From NCBI RefSeq assembly GCF_000015165.1, contig NC_009485.1, forward strand, positions 3,016,001 to 3,080,000: 64,000 nt of DNA, given 5' to 3'. The position numbers were made by a program, and so were the translations under genes. This stretch comes from Bradyrhizobium sp. BTAi1 (GTDB lineage: Bacteria; Pseudomonadota; Alphaproteobacteria; Rhizobiales; Xanthobacteraceae). The notes beneath the pieces are model-generated. The model searched no databases and had not been told where the DNA came from. It saw only the letters and a list, made by a program, of their open reading frames with translations. Positions 62,125 to 64,000 of this stretch are shown here, piece by piece. The stretch's first letter is position 1, and each line of letters starts with the position of its first letter.

Positions 62125-63651
62125 CTACACCAGCGCGGCGGTGATCGTATCGGCGTGGGCGCGGATGGCGCGGATCTCCGTTGCGCTGCGGCGGTCGAGA
62201 TTGACGTATTGGTTGCGCATGCGGCCGTTATTGGCGAAGCGGCGGCGGTGCTTGGCGAGGAAGCTCCAATACAGCGTCGTGAACGGGCAGGCGCGGTCGC
62301 CGGTCGCCTGTTTGGGATCGTAGCGGCAGTTGCGGCAATGATCGCTCATGCGATCGATATAGTGGCCGGACGCGGCATAGGGCTTGGTACCGACCACGCC
62401 GCCGTCGCCATGCTGGCTCATGCCGAGCGTGTTGGGCAGCGACACCCAGTCGACGGCGTCGTGGAACATCGACATGTGCCACAGATGCACGTCGTAGGGC
62501 CGGACGCCGAGCAGCATCGCGAACAGGCCGAGCACCATCAGCCGCTCGATGTGATGCGCATAGGCGTGATCGATGGTGTGGCCGATCGCCTGAGCCAGGC
62601 AGCGCATGTCGGTCTCGCCGGTCCAATAGAAGCGGGGCATCGGCAGATCGGCGTCGAGCGCGTTCTCCTCGGCATAATCAGGCATGCGCTGCCAATAGAC
62701 GCCGCGCACGAATTCGCGCCAGCCGATGATCTGGCGGACGAAGCCTTCCAGGGCATTCAGCGGCGCGTTGCGGTTGGCGAGCGCGGCCTCGACCACCTCG
62801 CGCGGATCGAGCATGTGCAGGTTCAGCGCCCCCGACAGCCGCGAGTGATACAGGAACGGCTCGTCGGACAGCATCGCGTCCTGATAGGTGCCGAACAGGG
62901 AGAGGCGCCAGGCGACGAAATCCGACAGCTCTGTCAGCGCGTCCACCCGCGAGACCGGCAGGTCGAAGCGGTCGAGCCTGCCCGGGCTGTTCGAAAAACG
63001 CGCCGCGACGAGCTTGAGCACGTCGCGCGTGATGGCGTCGGGCGCGTAGGATCTGGCCAGCGGAATCGGCGGGCGGCTCTTGCCGAATCCCTTGCGGTTC
63101 TCGGCATCGAAATTCCAGCTGCCGCCGACGGGGCGGCCGCCCTCGTCGAGCAACAGGCCGGTCTTGCGCCGCATCGCGCGGTAGAACGTCTCCATGATCG
63201 GCCGGGGATGCCGCTCGGTGAATGCGTCGAACTCGTCCGCCGTGCACAGGAAGTGGCGGTCGGCGCGCAGCTCGACGCGTTGCGGCAGCTGGCGGAGCTT
63301 CTCGCGCACCCGAAACTCGCCGGGCTCCAGCACGATCGTCGCCTGTGGCTGCAGCGCCGCCTGGTGGCGGGCGATCTCGCTGTCGAACGCGCCGGTATTG
63401 GCCGGATCGTCCAGCCGCATATAGTGGACCGTGCGGCCGCGGGCCTCAAGCTCGGCGCGGAAGTGCCGCATCGCCGCGAAGAAATAGGCGATTCGCATCT
63501 TGTGCTGCGGGACATAGGTCGCCTCCTCGGCGACCTCCATCTGCAGCACGACGTCCTGCGCCGGATCAAAGCCGTCGAACGCAGCCGACTCGGCGTCGAG
63601 CTGGTCGCCCAGCACGACGACGAGATGTCTCACGGCAGCTGTCTTGCTCAT
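62125..63651 (-). CDS. Iron-sulfur bacterial photolyase/cryptochrome (FeS-BCP)
   Basis: Protein of 508 residues of the photolyase-related family typified by Agrobacterium PhrB, a light-driven (6-4) photolyase. The N-terminal Rossmann part (HLVVVLGDQLDAESAAF) binds the lumazine-type antenna, and the helical FAD domain includes GWREFVRGVYWQRMPDY and AQAIGHTIDHAYAHHIERLM. Four cysteines for a 4Fe-4S cluster are at 351, 439, 442 and 455, each one residue on from PhrB positions 350, 438, 441, 454 (as remembered). It begins nine bases after the sigma-factor stop, so it is likely induced with it, perhaps by light or singlet oxygen. Confidence 0.93.
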   Translation of the reverse strand: MSKTAAVRHLVVVLGDQLDAESAAFDGFDPAQDVVLQMEVAEEATYVPQHKMRIAYFFAAMRHFRAELEARGRTVHYMRLDDPANTGAFDSEIARHQAALQPQATIVLEPGEFRVREKLRQLPQRVELRADRHFLCTADEFDAFTERHPRPIMETFYRAMRRKTGLLLDEGGRPVGGSWNFDAENRKGFGKSRPPIPLARSYAPDAITRDVLKLVAARFSNSPGRLDRFDLPVSRVDALTELSDFVAWRLSLFGTYQDAMLSDEPFLYHSRLSGALNLHMLDPREVVEAALANRNAPLNALEGFVRQIIGWREFVRGVYWQRMPDYAEENALDADLPMPRFYWTGETDMRCLAQAIGHTIDHAYAHHIERLMVLGLFAMLLGVRPYDVHLWHMSMFHDAVDWVSLPNTLGMSQHGDGGVVGTKPYAASGHYIDRMSDHCRNCRYDPKQATGDRACPFTTLYWSFLAKHRRRFANNGRMRNQYVNLDRRSATEIRAIRAHADTITAALV

Positions 63652-63660
63652 CGTATCCCG

Positions 63661-64000
63661 TCAGGCGGCTGCGGCCGTCACGTCATGGGCGTGCCCGAGG
63701 CAGTCCTTGCGCAGCATGATCAGGCTGCGATGCAGCCAGGTCTTGATGGTGCCGACCGGCACACCAAACCGTTGCGACAGCCGCGTCCGGCTTTCGCCCT
63801 CGAGATAAGCGAGCGCGAGCAGTTGGCGGCGTTCCTCAGGCAGACGTTCAAGCGCCTCGCGCGCGATCGGTTCCGCCAGCGCATAATCGAACTCGTCATC
63901 CGGAGCCGTGGCCGCCGGATCCGGGATCGCCAAGGCCTCGTCCAGCTCCGAGGTCGGCAGACCCGTCGCCCGCAGGGCGTCGATCGCGGTGTTGCGCATG
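63661..64000 (-). CDS. ECF RNA polymerase sigma factor, cut by the window end
   Basis: C-terminal part of a sigma factor of the ECF type. The visible 112 residues are the end of region 2 (RNTAIDALRATGL), a linker (DEALAIPDPAATAPDDEFDYAL) and region 4 with the -35-binding helix-turn-helix (ALERLPEERRQLLALAYLEGESRTRLSQRFGVPVGTIKTWLHRSLIMLR). The methionine at 63999 is internal, since region 2 needs more residues upstream, so the start lies beyond base 64000. It heads the minus-strand run with the photolyase. Its anti-sigma factor is not in view. Confidence 0.9.
   Translation of the reverse strand, partial: MRNTAIDALRATGLPTSELDEALAIPDPAATAPDDEFDYALAEPIAREALERLPEERRQLLALAYLEGESRTRLSQRFGVPVGTIKTWLHRSLIMLRKDCLGHAHDVTAAAA

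Noticed and set aside
1..64000. tRNA, rRNA, integrase or prophage genes
   Set aside because: None recognised on either strand; the only mobile gene seen is the IS481 transposase.

Overview
The window is a 64 kb piece of a GC-rich alphaproteobacterial chromosome, most likely Bradyrhizobium or a close relative in the Nitrobacteraceae. The evidence is codon bias, the protein families present and several dispersed palindromic repeats that I recognise from that group. No rRNA, tRNA, prophage or CRISPR was seen. One intact insertion sequence is present.

Layout. (1) 1-8.7 kb: five tandem methyl-accepting chemotaxis proteins on the + strand, the first cut by the window edge. Two of them are near-duplicates from HAMP to C-terminus, and the last is an Aer-like PAS receptor. 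(2) 8.9-16.3 kb: a mixed set with an exported metallo-hydrolase, a membrane J-domain/TPR protein, a thiolase-like protein without its cysteine, a YghU glutathione transferase, a flavin reductase-like protein and an exported alpha/beta hydrolase. (3) 16.5-37.7 kb: a large acyl-CoA region with three crotonases, an acyl-CoA dehydrogenase, two acyl-CoA ligases, three SDRs, a thiolase/DUF35 pair and an APH-type kinase with a DUF6285 partner. The last pair resembles the LvaA/LvaB system for 4-hydroxyacyl-CoA. PEP carboxylase and an exported SMP-30 protein sit inside this region. An IS481-family element (22126-23393) has landed inside one unit of a roughly 110-bp tandem palindromic array. (4) 37.8-39.2 kb: two coupled Fe(II)/2-oxoglutarate dioxygenases, the second being AlkB. 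(5) 39.2-45.2 kb: a homoprotocatechuate (4-hydroxyphenylacetate) lower-pathway operon, hpaH-hpaF-hpaE-FAH-TPP enzyme, with divergent hpaR. The ring-cleavage dioxygenase is absent. (6) 45.3-49 kb: an Ldh-family dehydrogenase, an HpcH/HpaI aldolase and a UxaA-type dehydratase, which could be a sugar-acid route or an hpa extension.

(7) 49.1-57 kb: a small basic helix-turn-helix protein, then a three-gene operon of a transglutaminase-DUF2126 giant protein, a circularly permuted ATP-grasp/alpha-E fusion and a second transglutaminase, followed by a small secreted protein. This cluster is the best candidate for a poorly understood system, probably peptide-bond or amide chemistry of unknown substrate. 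(8) 57.1-57.6 kb: a structured, non-coding-looking element. (9) 57.6-64 kb: a tightly spaced minus-strand run of an ECF sigma factor (cut by the window end), an iron-sulfur bacterial photolyase, an NhaD-type antiporter, a cytochrome-bearing sorbosone-dehydrogenase-like protein and an exported SMP-30-like protein.

All functions are read from motifs and remembered family sequences. No database search was run.
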